From Lachnospiraceae bacterium (GTDB lineage Bacteria > Bacillota > Clostridia > Lachnospirales > Lachnospiraceae): a stretch of 33,327 bases of DNA. Of this stretch, positions 24,485 to 32,643 are shown in pieces. The position numbers were made by a program, and so were the translations under genes. The notes beneath the pieces are model-generated. The model was not told the origin of the DNA. It was given only the letters and a program-made list of their open reading frames with translations, and searched no databases. Within the stretch, counting starts at the first letter, position 1, and the number at the start of each line of letters is the position of its first letter. The stretch covers positions 1 to 33,327 of the forward strand of contig CAAGFJ010000028.1 of NCBI GenBank assembly GCA_900769115.1, read 5' to 3'.

Positions 24485-25432
24485 ATGCGTTATATCAAAG
24501 AATTGCACGAGGGAGATATGATATCTTCCATTTACTTATGTAAGGATAAAAAGTCATTGCAGACAAAGGCAGGGAAAAACTATTATTCCATGCAGTTACA
24601 TGACAAGACAGGATCGGTAGATGGTAAGGTGTGGGATTTGTCAAATGGAATCGGACATTTTGAATCCATGGATTACATTCAGGTAGATGCACAGGTAGTC
24701 AGTTTTCAGGGATCATTGCAGCTTAACATCCGCAGAGTGCGAAAAGCAGAAGAGGGAGAGTATGATCCGGTTGACTATATGCCTTGTTCTAAGAGAAATA
24801 TAGAGGAAATGTATCATGAATTGCTGGAAATGATCGCAACAGTCCGGGAGGAACATTTACATAAGCTGTTGGAAATGGTGTTTACAGGGGATCCAGAGTT
24901 TATCAAAGCATTCAAGATCCATTCGGCAGCTAAGACAATGCATCATAACTTTGCAGGTGGTCTGTTGGAACATAGCCTGTCTGTTGCACGACTGTGTGAG
25001 TTCTATGTAAAGCGGTATCCGGTACTCAACCATGACTTGTTGATCACAGCAGCACTTTGTCATGATATTGGTAAAATGAGCGAGATATCTTCTTTCCCGG
25101 AGAATGATTATACGGATGAGGGACAGTTGATCGGACATATTGTAACAGGTACGATCATGTTAGATGAGAAGATCCGGCAGATTGACGGATTCCCGGTGAA
25201 GCTTGCCAATGAATTAAAGCACTGTATCCTGTCACATCATGGAGAGTTAGAGTATGGTTCTCCAAAGAAGCCGGCATTGATCGAAGCGGTTGCACTGGCA
25301 TTTGCAGATAATACCGATGCAAAGTTAGAAGGATTCATAGAGTTATTAGATAGCGGTAACAATAATGGTAATAGCGAGTGGCTTGGATTCAGCAGAATGT
25401 TTGAGTCCAATGTAAGACCGACGTCAAGATAG
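24485..25432 (+). CDS. yhaM: YhaM-type 3'-5' exoribonuclease (OB-fold plus HD domain)
   Basis: 315 residues. An N-terminal OB-fold (about 10-90, YYSMQLHDKTGSVDGKVWDL) is followed by an HD phosphohydrolase domain with His 153 (MHHNFAGGLLEHSLSV), His 193-Asp 194 (LCHDIGKM), and HHGELEYGSPKKP further on. This order matches YhaM of Bacillus, a metal-dependent 3'-5' RNase acting on RNA and single-stranded DNA. AGGAGG precedes the ATG. It is 26 bases after the kinase and 16 before mfd, so probably part of one transcript. Confidence 0.9.
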   Translation: MRYIKELHEGDMISSIYLCKDKKSLQTKAGKNYYSMQLHDKTGSVDGKVWDLSNGIGHFESMDYIQVDAQVVSFQGSLQLNIRRVRKAEEGEYDPVDYMPCSKRNIEEMYHELLEMIATVREEHLHKLLEMVFTGDPEFIKAFKIHSAAKTMHHNFAGGLLEHSLSVARLCEFYVKRYPVLNHDLLITAALCHDIGKMSEISSFPENDYTDEGQLIGHIVTGTIMLDEKIRQIDGFPVKLANELKHCILSHHGELEYGSPKKPALIEAVALAFADNTDAKLEGFIELLDSGNNNGNSEWLGFSRMFESNVRPTSR

Positions 25433-25448
25433 TAGAGGAAAGTAAGAT

Positions 25449-28400
25449 ATGGAATGTTTGAAAGCACCGTTCCGGTTATCCGGTGTGGAGGAGCAGTATA
25501 TAGCTGCCCGCAAGCAGAATAAAATGCCGGTGGAGATCACGGGAACGGATGGGTATGCGAGATATTATACGATGGACTGTCTGGGAACAGATCGTGTGAA
25601 GCTGATCGTAACCTATAATGAAGATCGGGCAAAAGAGATTGTGGATGCATATGCTTTTTTTGATCGGAATGTTATGTATTATCCGGCAAAAGATGTGTTG
25701 TTCTATAATGCAGATATTCATGGGCACACCATCCTTCGTCAGCGTATGGAGGTGGTGAAGGGAATCCTGGAGCAGACGGTTACAACCGTGGTGGTATCGA
25801 TTGATGCACTGCTCAATAAGCTGGTTCCACTTTGTGAGATACAACAGAATATTGTAACATTTCAGCTTGGTGAGGTTCTTGACTTAGAACCGATGAAGAA
25901 GAGGCTGGTGGCACTTGGTTATGAAAGAAATGACTGGGTTGACGGAGTGGGACAGTTTGCAATCAGGGGAGGTATCTTGGATATCTTCCCTATGAGTAGT
26001 GAGTGTCCGTATCGTATTGAATTGTGGGGAGAAGAGATTGACAGTATCCGCAGTTTTGATGTGGAAAGTCAGCGAAGTATTGAGAATGTAGAAAGCCTTT
26101 CCGTATATCCGGCGGCAGAGATGGTGCTGGAAGAGGAGAGAATCCAGGCAGGACTGAAGAAGCTGCAGAAGGAGCATAAGGCATATGCGAAGAAACTGAA
26201 GGAAGAATTCAAGACGGAGGAATACGCCAGAATTAACCGGGCAATGGAAGCATTAAAGGATGAACTGACCTGTTTTCATAGTGCTATGGGCATTGATAGT
26301 TATATTGGAGCTTTTTACAGTTCTTTGGACAGTTTTCTTTCGTATATGCCTAAGGATGCCCAGATTCTGGTGGATGAACCGACAAGGGTGTTAGAACGTG
26401 CCGAAGCGTGTCAGCTTGAGTTCCGGGAAAGTATGGTCAGCCGTTTAGAGGGTGGTTATATGCTGCCAAGTCAGGCGGATATATTGTTTGACTATCAGGA
26501 GATTGCAGGAAAACTTGCGGTAAGAGACACAATCCTGTTCAGTATATTGACAAAGCAGGAATCGTTGTTTGAACCGGAGACACAGATTGTGTTTGATACG
26601 AAAATGGTGCCAACTTACCGGCATAACTTTGAGATGCTGCTTAAGGATATTCGCAGATGGAAACAGGAAGGATACCGGATTGTATTGTTTTGTCCTTCTG
26701 TGACAAGAGGAGAACGATTTGCAGCGAATTTGTCTGATCAGGATGTGAATTGTTTCTTTTCAGAGGACAAAGACCGGATTCTGGCTGCGTCAGAGATGAT
26801 GATTACGAATGGCAGATTGAAGAGTGGATTCTCGATTCCGGATAGTAAGCTGGTTGTTCTGACAGAAGGAGATATTTTTGGTCAGAAGAAGACTAAAAAA
26901 CGGATGAAACGGAAACCTCTTTATTCGGGCGAGAAGATTCACAGCTTTGATGACCTGAATATTGGAGATTATGTGGTACATGAGAAACATGGATTAGGTA
27001 TCTATCAGGGAATTGAGAAGATTGAGGTTGACCAGGTAACAAAGGATTATATTGCAATTGAATATAGTGGTGGTGCCAAGCTGTTTATTCTGGCATCACA
27101 GCTTGATCTGATTCAGAAATATGCATCGAAGGACAGCCGTCGTCCAAAGCTTAATAAGTTGGGTGGCACCGAGTGGGAGAAGACGAAGACAAAGGTACGG
27201 GGTCAGGTGAATGTGATTGCCAAGGAGTTGGTTGATCTGTATGCAATTCGACAGTCTAAGCAGGGCTATGCATTTTCGCAGGATACGATCTGGCAGAAGG
27301 AGTTTGAGGAAATGTTTCCGTATGAGGAGACGGAAGATCAACTGCGGGCGATTCAGGAGACGAAGGAGGATATGCAGAGTACGAAGATCATGGATCGTCT
27401 GATCTGTGGAGATGTTGGATATGGTAAGACAGAGGTGGCAATCCGGGCAGCATTTAAAGCAGTGCAGGATGGTAAACAGGTTGCATATCTGGTGCCGACT
27501 ACGATCTTAGCCCAGCAGCATTACAATACGTTTAAAGAGCGGATGCAGGATTATCCGATCGAGATTGGGGTGTTATCCCGTTTCTTAAGTGCAAAAGAAC
27601 AGCGTCAGACACTGGATAAGCTGAAGAAGGGTCAGGTGGATATTATTATCGGTACGCACCGTCTGTTGTCAAAGGATCTGGATTACAGTAATCTGGGTTT
27701 GCTGATTATTGATGAGGAACAGCGTTTTGGCGTAACACATAAGGAGAAGATCAAGCAGATCAAGAAGGATGTGGATGTGTTGACGTTGACGGCAACACCG
27801 ATTCCAAGAACCCTGCATATGAGTCTGATCGGAATCCGGGATATGAGTCTGTTAGAGGAACCGCCGGTAGACCGGAAAGCAATTCAAACCTATGTGTTAG
27901 AATATAATCCGGAATTAATTAAGGAAGCTGTGACGAGAGAATTGGCCAGGGGTGGTCAGGTATATTATGTATATAACCGGGTTAATACGATTGCAGATGT
28001 TGCTTCAGAGCTTGCCAGAATGATGCCGGATGTCCGGATTGCATATGCACATGGGCAGATGAAGGAGAAAGAACTAGAAGATGTCATGATGGCATTTATT
28101 GATAAGGAGATTGACGTGCTGGTGACAACTACGATCATTGAGACAGGGTTGGATATTGCTAATGCGAATACCATGATCATACACGATGCAGAAAACTATG
28201 GATTGTCACAGCTATATCAGCTACGGGGGCGTGTCGGCCGGTCGAGTAAGACGGCATATGCGTTTTTAATGTACCGAAGGGATAAGATGTTAAAGGAGAC
28301 AGCGGAGAAACGTCTGAAAGCAATTCGCGAATTTACAGATCTTGGTTCGGGATTTAAGATTGCGATGCGGGATCTTGAGATTCGTGGGGCAGGCAATCTG

Positions 28401-28982
28401 CTGGGGGAAGACCAGTCCGGACATATGGCAGCGGTTGGTTATGATCTTTATTGTAAGATGCTAAATGATGCGATCCTACGGCAGAAAGGTGAATTGAGCG
28501 AAGAGACGTTTGCTACATCCATTGAGGTTCCGGTCGATGCGTATATTCCGGCAACATATGTGAAGAATGAGATGACCAAACTGGAGTTATATAAGAGAAT
28601 ATCCGGCATCTGGACACAGGATGACTACGAGGATATGTTGGATGAATTGACCGACCGGTTTGGAGAACCACCAACAGAGGTGCTTAATCTTATGACAATT
28701 GCGAAGCTGAAGGCACAGGCACATGAGGCGTATATTACGGCAATTACTTATAAGGGTGGTAAGATTCATGTAGAGATGGCAGCGGGAGTCAAAGTTAAGA
28801 CGGAGCTGTTAGATGAATTCCTTGCCAAATATCTGAACAATATCCGAATTGTAGCTGGTGCGAATCCGGGATTTGTGATAGACTTAGAGAAACGCAGCCT
28901 TAAGAAGTTTATGGATGGACTGGATGGAATCATTGCAGATATCAATGGTCTGATCGAGAGAGAGCAGCCAGATAAAGAATAA
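25449..28982 (+). CDS. mfd: Transcription-repair coupling factor
   Basis: Removes RNA polymerase stalled at DNA lesions and recruits UvrA. The 1177-residue product is full length. UvrB-like N-terminal domains include FAIRGGILDIFPM. The RNA-polymerase-interacting CarD-like module (about 500-560) has IGDYVVHEKHGLGIYQGIE. The SF2 helicase core has GDVGYGKTEVAIR (Walker A, about 654-666), LLIIDEEQRFGV, LTATPIPRTLHMSLIG and QLRGRVGRSSKTAYAFLMY. The C-terminal TRCF domain (about 1040-1140) has ISGIWTQDDYEDMLDELTDRFG (in parts). It is followed by two foldase genes. Confidence 0.97.
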   Translation: MECLKAPFRLSGVEEQYIAARKQNKMPVEITGTDGYARYYTMDCLGTDRVKLIVTYNEDRAKEIVDAYAFFDRNVMYYPAKDVLFYNADIHGHTILRQRMEVVKGILEQTVTTVVVSIDALLNKLVPLCEIQQNIVTFQLGEVLDLEPMKKRLVALGYERNDWVDGVGQFAIRGGILDIFPMSSECPYRIELWGEEIDSIRSFDVESQRSIENVESLSVYPAAEMVLEEERIQAGLKKLQKEHKAYAKKLKEEFKTEEYARINRAMEALKDELTCFHSAMGIDSYIGAFYSSLDSFLSYMPKDAQILVDEPTRVLERAEACQLEFRESMVSRLEGGYMLPSQADILFDYQEIAGKLAVRDTILFSILTKQESLFEPETQIVFDTKMVPTYRHNFEMLLKDIRRWKQEGYRIVLFCPSVTRGERFAANLSDQDVNCFFSEDKDRILAASEMMITNGRLKSGFSIPDSKLVVLTEGDIFGQKKTKKRMKRKPLYSGEKIHSFDDLNIGDYVVHEKHGLGIYQGIEKIEVDQVTKDYIAIEYSGGAKLFILASQLDLIQKYASKDSRRPKLNKLGGTEWEKTKTKVRGQVNVIAKELVDLYAIRQSKQGYAFSQDTIWQKEFEEMFPYEETEDQLRAIQETKEDMQSTKIMDRLICGDVGYGKTEVAIRAAFKAVQDGKQVAYLVPTTILAQQHYNTFKERMQDYPIEIGVLSRFLSAKEQRQTLDKLKKGQVDIIIGTHRLLSKDLDYSNLGLLIIDEEQRFGVTHKEKIKQIKKDVDVLTLTATPIPRTLHMSLIGIRDMSLLEEPPVDRKAIQTYVLEYNPELIKEAVTRELARGGQVYYVYNRVNTIADVASELARMMPDVRIAYAHGQMKEKELEDVMMAFIDKEIDVLVTTTIIETGLDIANANTMIIHDAENYGLSQLYQLRGRVGRSSKTAYAFLMYRRDKMLKETAEKRLKAIREFTDLGSGFKIAMRDLEIRGAGNLLGEDQSGHMAAVGYDLYCKMLNDAILRQKGELSEETFATSIEVPVDAYIPATYVKNEMTKLELYKRISGIWTQDDYEDMLDELTDRFGEPPTEVLNLMTIAKLKAQAHEAYITAITYKGGKIHVEMAAGVKVKTELLDEFLAKYLNNIRIVAGANPGFVIDLEKRSLKKFMDGLDGIIADINGLIEREQPDKE

Positions 28983-29015
28983 TTTTCAGGACGGCTTGGA
29001 AAAGAAGGATGGATT

Positions 29016-30110
29016 ATGGCAAAGAAGACACCAAAGAAAGAACAAGAGAATAAGAAAGACCGGGTAGAGAATAAGCCGGACAAACGAAGAGAGATTATAA
29101 TTTTTGTGGCGATTCTGGTTGTTATGATTGCAGCATTTGCAGTGTTTCTGTGGTATTTATCCGGTGCCGGAAAGACTCCGGCAGATACCGTAGTATTCCG
29201 GGTCGGAAAAGAAGATGTCTATTTAGACGAGGTGAATTTGTGTATTCTGCAGAATGTAGTAGATCTGGGAATCGGAGAAAAAACATTAGATACTACGGCA
29301 GAGGATGGAAGCAGTGCAGACTCTTATTATAAGAATGAGATTCTTCAGTTGATCATGGATTATAAGGTAGAAGCACAGATTGCGGCAAAGCAGGGAATTA
29401 CGCTGACGGAGGAAGAACAGGATTCCGTCCGTAAGGATGTGACAGAGTATTTTGGGCAGATTGATGGCAGAATACTGAAAACATTAGGAATTGCAAAGAC
29501 ACGGGTGATTGACATTTATACGCAACGATATCTGGCACATAAGTTAGAGCAGACGGTTACGGATGATGTAGAGGTGGAGAATCAGAGATATTGTACGCTA
29601 TATATGTTATTGTTTCCGAAAGTGCAGATTGATGCAGATGGCAATTATCTGACGGAGGAAGATGGAGAAACACCAGTCATGCTGTCGGAGGAAGAGATTG
29701 CACAGCGAAAGCAAGACGCAGAAGAGGCATACAAGCGGCTTCAGGATGGAGAGGATATCGAGGCACTTGCCAAAGAATATGGGGTCGATAAGGTATCGGG
29801 AGAGCAGAGCAATATGGATGAGAGCTTTGGAGACTCCTTTACAGAATATGCGAAGAATCTGAAAGAGGGCGAATATAGTCCGGTTATTGATATTGCAAGC
29901 TGTTATGCGATTGTAAAGATGGTAAAAGAGAATAATGAAGAATTGGCAGATCAGGTTATGGAAAGATACCGTTCAGACCTTGAAAAGGATGCACTGAAGG
30001 AGCAGCGTACCAAGTGGTATCAGGAGGCTGATGTGAAGGAAGCATCTTTTATAGGTAATACATGGAAGAAAATATCTTTATATGATTTTGTAAAGTATGT
30101 GGAGGAATAG
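29016..30110 (+). CDS. Membrane-anchored parvulin-like foldase (SurA/PrsA type)
   Basis: 364 residues. A highly charged cytoplasmic head (KKTPKKEQENKKDRVENK) leads to one membrane helix (about 25-48) with no lipobox, so it is a signal-anchored protein. A SurA_N/PrsA-like helical region (about 60-190) is followed by an acidic stretch and a degenerate parvulin domain (about 240-305). In the latter, AYKRLQDGEDIEALAKEYGVDKV and FTEYAKNLKEGEYSPVI fit PpiC folds, but the GWF-like core motif is not clear, so isomerase activity is doubtful. It would help fold exported proteins. The next gene starts three bases after its stop. Confidence 0.8.
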   Translation: MAKKTPKKEQENKKDRVENKPDKRREIIIFVAILVVMIAAFAVFLWYLSGAGKTPADTVVFRVGKEDVYLDEVNLCILQNVVDLGIGEKTLDTTAEDGSSADSYYKNEILQLIMDYKVEAQIAAKQGITLTEEEQDSVRKDVTEYFGQIDGRILKTLGIAKTRVIDIYTQRYLAHKLEQTVTDDVEVENQRYCTLYMLLFPKVQIDADGNYLTEEDGETPVMLSEEEIAQRKQDAEEAYKRLQDGEDIEALAKEYGVDKVSGEQSNMDESFGDSFTEYAKNLKEGEYSPVIDIASCYAIVKMVKENNEELADQVMERYRSDLEKDALKEQRTKWYQEADVKEASFIGNTWKKISLYDFVKYVEE

Positions 30111-30113
30111 TAT

Positions 30114-31136
30114 ATGAGGAATGTGAAACGTGTATTGGTTGTCTGCATGAGCCTGTTGTTTGTAATTGGTCTTGTGGGATGCGGTAAGAAAAAGGTAGAA
30201 GATACAGCCAGGGTAATATATCAATTTGGAGATTGTAATGTTACGTATGGAGAATATTATATCTATGGTAAGACGGTGGAAGAAGATTATCAGAAGACAT
30301 ATGGTAATGGAGTCTGGAGTCTGGAAATGTCAACAGATGATGGAAAGAGTACCGTTAAGGATGTTACGATTGAAGACATTATTGAAAGTATTAACCGGGT
30401 AAAGGTATTAGTGCACCATGCAGAGGATATGAATATATCATTAAGCGATAGTGAGCAGGCGGATATTGAGAATGCGGCAACCACATTTTATAATGGATTA
30501 ACGGAAGCAGATATTAAGAAAACAGAGATTACAAAGGATCTGGTCAAACAGGTTATGACAGAGAATGCAATTGCAAAGAAGGTCTATAACCAGGAGATTA
30601 CAGAATATGATTTTGAGATATCTGAAGAAGAAGCGAGAATGACAACGTTTTATGATCTCGTGTTCGAATGTTATAGTATAGACAAGGATGGTACGGTAAA
30701 GGAATTTACAGACGAGAAGAAGGCGACACAGTTACAGAAAGCAAACGAGGCATTGTCGTCTCTGGCCCAGGATGAGAATGTAACATACCAGGATATTGTG
30801 GATAAGTATAAGCTGCAATATTCGAACTCTTATACGATGGCAAAGGCAGAGATGGTAGAGGAGTATGGAGAGTCTGTTGCGGATAAGATTCTTGCAATGT
30901 CAGACGGTGAGGTGAGTACTGTGATCCAGAGCCAGTATGGATATCATATCTTTAAGATGATTAAATCTAATGATGAAGAGCTGACAAAGAAGAACAAGGA
31001 AGATATCATTGCCCGTAAACAGAAAGAATATTTTAATGGAGTGTATGAAGATTGGTTGAAAGCATATGATTCTCACTTTAATATAAGTGAGGATGTGAAT
31101 ATGGAAATGGCGAAGGATTTTCCGTTTGGAGAATAA
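30114..31136 (+). CDS. Parvulin-like lipoprotein foldase (PrsA/SurA type)
   Basis: 340 residues. A lipoprotein signal peptide ends in GLVGC (Cys 23), giving a lipid-anchored extracellular protein. A helical SurA_N-like part (about 40-180) is followed by a parvulin-like region (about 190-290): ANEALSSLAQDENVTYQDIVDKY and MSDGEVSTVIQSQYGYHIFKMI, the latter being the most conserved C-terminal signature of PpiC domains. It lies directly behind the membrane-anchored homolog, so the two form a tandem pair with different anchors. No clear terminator follows before the tRNA promoter. Confidence 0.83.
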   Translation: MRNVKRVLVVCMSLLFVIGLVGCGKKKVEDTARVIYQFGDCNVTYGEYYIYGKTVEEDYQKTYGNGVWSLEMSTDDGKSTVKDVTIEDIIESINRVKVLVHHAEDMNISLSDSEQADIENAATTFYNGLTEADIKKTEITKDLVKQVMTENAIAKKVYNQEITEYDFEISEEEARMTTFYDLVFECYSIDKDGTVKEFTDEKKATQLQKANEALSSLAQDENVTYQDIVDKYKLQYSNSYTMAKAEMVEEYGESVADKILAMSDGEVSTVIQSQYGYHIFKMIKSNDEELTKKNKEDIIARKQKEYFNGVYEDWLKAYDSHFNISEDVNMEMAKDFPFGE

Positions 31137-31162
31137 AAATTTAAAAATCTTATAATTATCTC

Positions 31163-31191
31163 TTGATTTTCTTTTCAAAATCGTATAGAAT
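31163..31191 (+). promoter_or_regulatory. Promoter for tRNA-Leu
   Basis: TTGATT (31163-31168), 17-base spacer, TAGAAT (31186-31191), 29 bases upstream of the tRNA. Confidence 0.65.
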
Positions 31192-31220
31192 AAGATAGTT
31201 GTTTGTCGATATAGACAGAT

Positions 31221-31303
31221 GCAGAAGTGGCGGAATGGCAGACGCGCTAGATTCAGGTTCTAGTGGGGTAACACCCGTGTGGGTTCAAGTCCCATCTTCT
31301 GCA
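31221..31303 (+). tRNA. tRNA-Leu (anticodon CAG)
   Basis: A complete 83-base class II tRNA. Acceptor stem GCAGAAG (31221-31227) pairs with CTTCTGC (31296-31302), followed by discriminator A. The anticodon stem CTAGA/TCTAG encloses TTCAGGT with anticodon CAG at 31254-31256. A long variable arm (TGGG/CCCG type) fits leucine, and the T-loop is GTTCAAGTC. CCA is not encoded. No second copy of its 3' end was seen in the window. Confidence 0.96.
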
Positions 31304-31312
31304 TTATTAGTG

Positions 31313-31357
31313 AAATGCCGCAAAGTCTTTATTTATAAGGATTTTGCGGCATTTTTT
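31313..31357 (+). terminator. Terminator after tRNA-Leu
   Basis: AAATGCCGCAAA pairs with TTTTGCGGCATTT, extended by TCTT/AAGG, around a short AT loop, then TTTTTT. Confidence 0.88.
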
Positions 31358-31456
31358 ATTTACTAAAAATACAAATTTGTTGTCATTTGTAAATTATTTC
31401 CAAATGAGTATTTTAAGAAAGGAATTACATTGTTTTTTATAACCGGGAAGAAGATA

Positions 31457-31483
31457 AAAGCAGCCTTTGAGGCTGCTTTTTTT
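31457..31483 (+). terminator. Strong terminator immediately before the 65-residue gene
   Basis: Perfect 9-bp stem AAAGCAGCC/GGCTGCTTT with TTTGA loop and a T-run. It ends about 7 bases before the ribosome site of the next gene, so transcription of that gene has to come through it. Confidence 0.85.
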
Positions 31484-31505
31484 ATGACAGGAGAGGAGAT
31501 ATCAT

Positions 31506-31703
31506 ATGAAGGATCATATATGTATTCGAAAACAAATTAAGTTTGAGAGAATCCAACAACAATTTGGCTGCGGATATTATGCGGTGTGTTGTCAGACCCA
31601 ATGTCCGTGTCCGTTAAAGAATAAAAAGACATATGATGCAAGAATATATGCAAAGATGTTACAGGAGTTCAGGAAAGAAGGAGAGGAACTTTTTGGAGCA
31701 TAG
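31506..31703 (+). CDS. 65-residue cysteine-rich protein of unknown function
   Basis: ATG preceded by AGGAGAGGAG. The 65 residues have a basic N-terminus (KDHICIRKQIKFERIQQQ), then six Cys in total at 6, 22, 28, 29, 33 and 35, five of them packed in FGCGYYAVCCQTQCPCP, and a charged helical C-terminus. There is no signal peptide or membrane segment. The Cys spacing could bind a metal, but no known zinc-ribbon pattern is recognised. It stands between a strong terminator and a second terminator, upstream of parA, in what may be the leading edge of an integrated element. Confidence 0.6.
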   Translation: MKDHICIRKQIKFERIQQQFGCGYYAVCCQTQCPCPLKNKKTYDARIYAKMLQEFRKEGEELFGA

Positions 31704-31717
31704 TTGAATAAGATGAT

Positions 31718-31750
31718 AAAAGGGTATTGATTTCTTTTCAATATCTTTTT
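31718..31750 (+). terminator. Terminator after the 65-residue gene
   Basis: AAAGGGTATTGA pairs with TCAATATCTTT around a short loop, followed by TTTTTTT. Confidence 0.72.
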
Positions 31751-31759
31751 TTCATAGAT

Positions 31760-31857
31760 GTGCGTAAGCACGCATACCTCACCGGCGTAGTAGTGTTGCA
31801 ACCTGCTGCGCCTTTTTTGCGTGGTGAGGTAAAAATAAATATAAAATGGAGGTATGC
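31760..31857 (+). promoter_or_regulatory. Structured parA leader with terminator and alternative helices
   Basis: In order: a small hairpin GTGC-GTAA-GCAC (31760-31771); segment GCATACCTCACC (31772-31783); a 10-bp hairpin GGCGTAGTAG/CTGCTGCGCC (31784-31793 and 31803-31812) followed by six T (a terminator); GGTGAGGT (31823-31830); and GGAGG plus TATGC (31848-31857), the parA ribosome site. ACCTCACC can pair with GGTGAGGT, while the overlapping GCATACCTC can pair nine for nine with GAGGTATGC, which includes the ribosome site. The two pairings exclude each other. Confidence 0.62.
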
Positions 31858-31860
31858 ATT

Positions 31861-32643
31861 ATGGCAAAAACAATCGCAATTGTAAATCAGAAAGGCGGTG
31901 TGGGTAAAACCACAACAACATTTAATTTGGGAGCGAGTCTGGCTCGACAAGGTAAAAAAGTATTACTGGTAGATTTGGATCAGCAGGGAAACCTTACATT
32001 TTGTATGGGACATGACAGTCCGGAAGAATTGCAGAATAGTATTGCACAGGTTATGTTGGATGCAATCAGCGATGAAGATTACGATATTCAGGATTATATT
32101 TTCACGGAGCATGGGATGGATTATATTGGCTGTAATATATACATGTCTGCAGTAGAGATTAATCTGGTTAATGCAATCAGCCGGGAAATGATATTAAAAA
32201 GTATTTTACAAGGGGTACAGGATCATTATGACTATATTTTGTTGGACTGTGCTCCGTCTTTGGGAATGATTACAATTAATGCTCTATCAGCAGCAGATTC
32301 CGTGATTATTCCTTTGCAGGCAGAAAAACTTGCAGAGTTAGGATTAGAATTATTGATTAAGAATATATTGCGGGTGAAAAAGAAGATTAACCCTGGGTTA
32401 GAAATTGAAGGAATCTTATTTGTATCAGTTCCAACCAATCAGAATGATCCAAAGAGAACGATTCAGACCGTGAGGGAACGGTTTGGGGAAGTGGTAAATG
32501 TGTATGATTATATTATTCCGAGATTAACAGAAGTCGCAAAAGCCACCAGAAACCAGCAGGCTATGTTCGAGGCAAATCAAAACAGTATTGTATCAGGTTT
32601 ATATGGAAAGTTGGCACAGGAGGTGATGAACAATGGCAGATAA
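31861..32643 (+). CDS. parA: ParA family partition ATPase
   Basis: 260 residues from the ATG at 31861 (GGAGG at 31848-31852); an upstream in-frame ATG at 31846 lacks a site. The deviant Walker A is seen as NQKGGVGKTTTTFNLG at the N-terminus, then LLVDLDQQGNLTF (Walker A', D-x-D) and YILLDCAPSLGMITINAL (Walker B). There is no N-terminal HTH, so this is the small (Soj/type Ib-like) form. Its last 11 bases overlap the parB start. Genes of this type partition chromosomes, plasmids and integrative elements; the short spacing to parB and the tRNA upstream favour an integrative element over the main soj-spo0J locus. Confidence 0.92.
   Translation: MAKTIAIVNQKGGVGKTTTTFNLGASLARQGKKVLLVDLDQQGNLTFCMGHDSPEELQNSIAQVMLDAISDEDYDIQDYIFTEHGMDYIGCNIYMSAVEINLVNAISREMILKSILQGVQDHYDYILLDCAPSLGMITINALSAADSVIIPLQAEKLAELGLELLIKNILRVKKKINPGLEIEGILFVSVPTNQNDPKRTIQTVRERFGEVVNVYDYIIPRLTEVAKATRNQQAMFEANQNSIVSGLYGKLAQEVMNNGR

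Noticed and set aside
27217..27402. Arg-rich 61-residue frame inside mfd
   Set aside because: Shadow of the mfd reading frame with no ribosome site; composition follows from the overlapping codons.
31221..31303. Attachment-site duplication of the tRNA 3' end
   Set aside because: No second copy of the tRNA 3' sequence was found within the window; the other end, if any, lies outside.
31430..31540. 37-codon frame with TTG start and AAGGAA upstream
   Set aside because: It runs through a strong terminator and into the ribosome site and start of the 65-residue gene; probably chance, kept only as a leader-peptide possibility.
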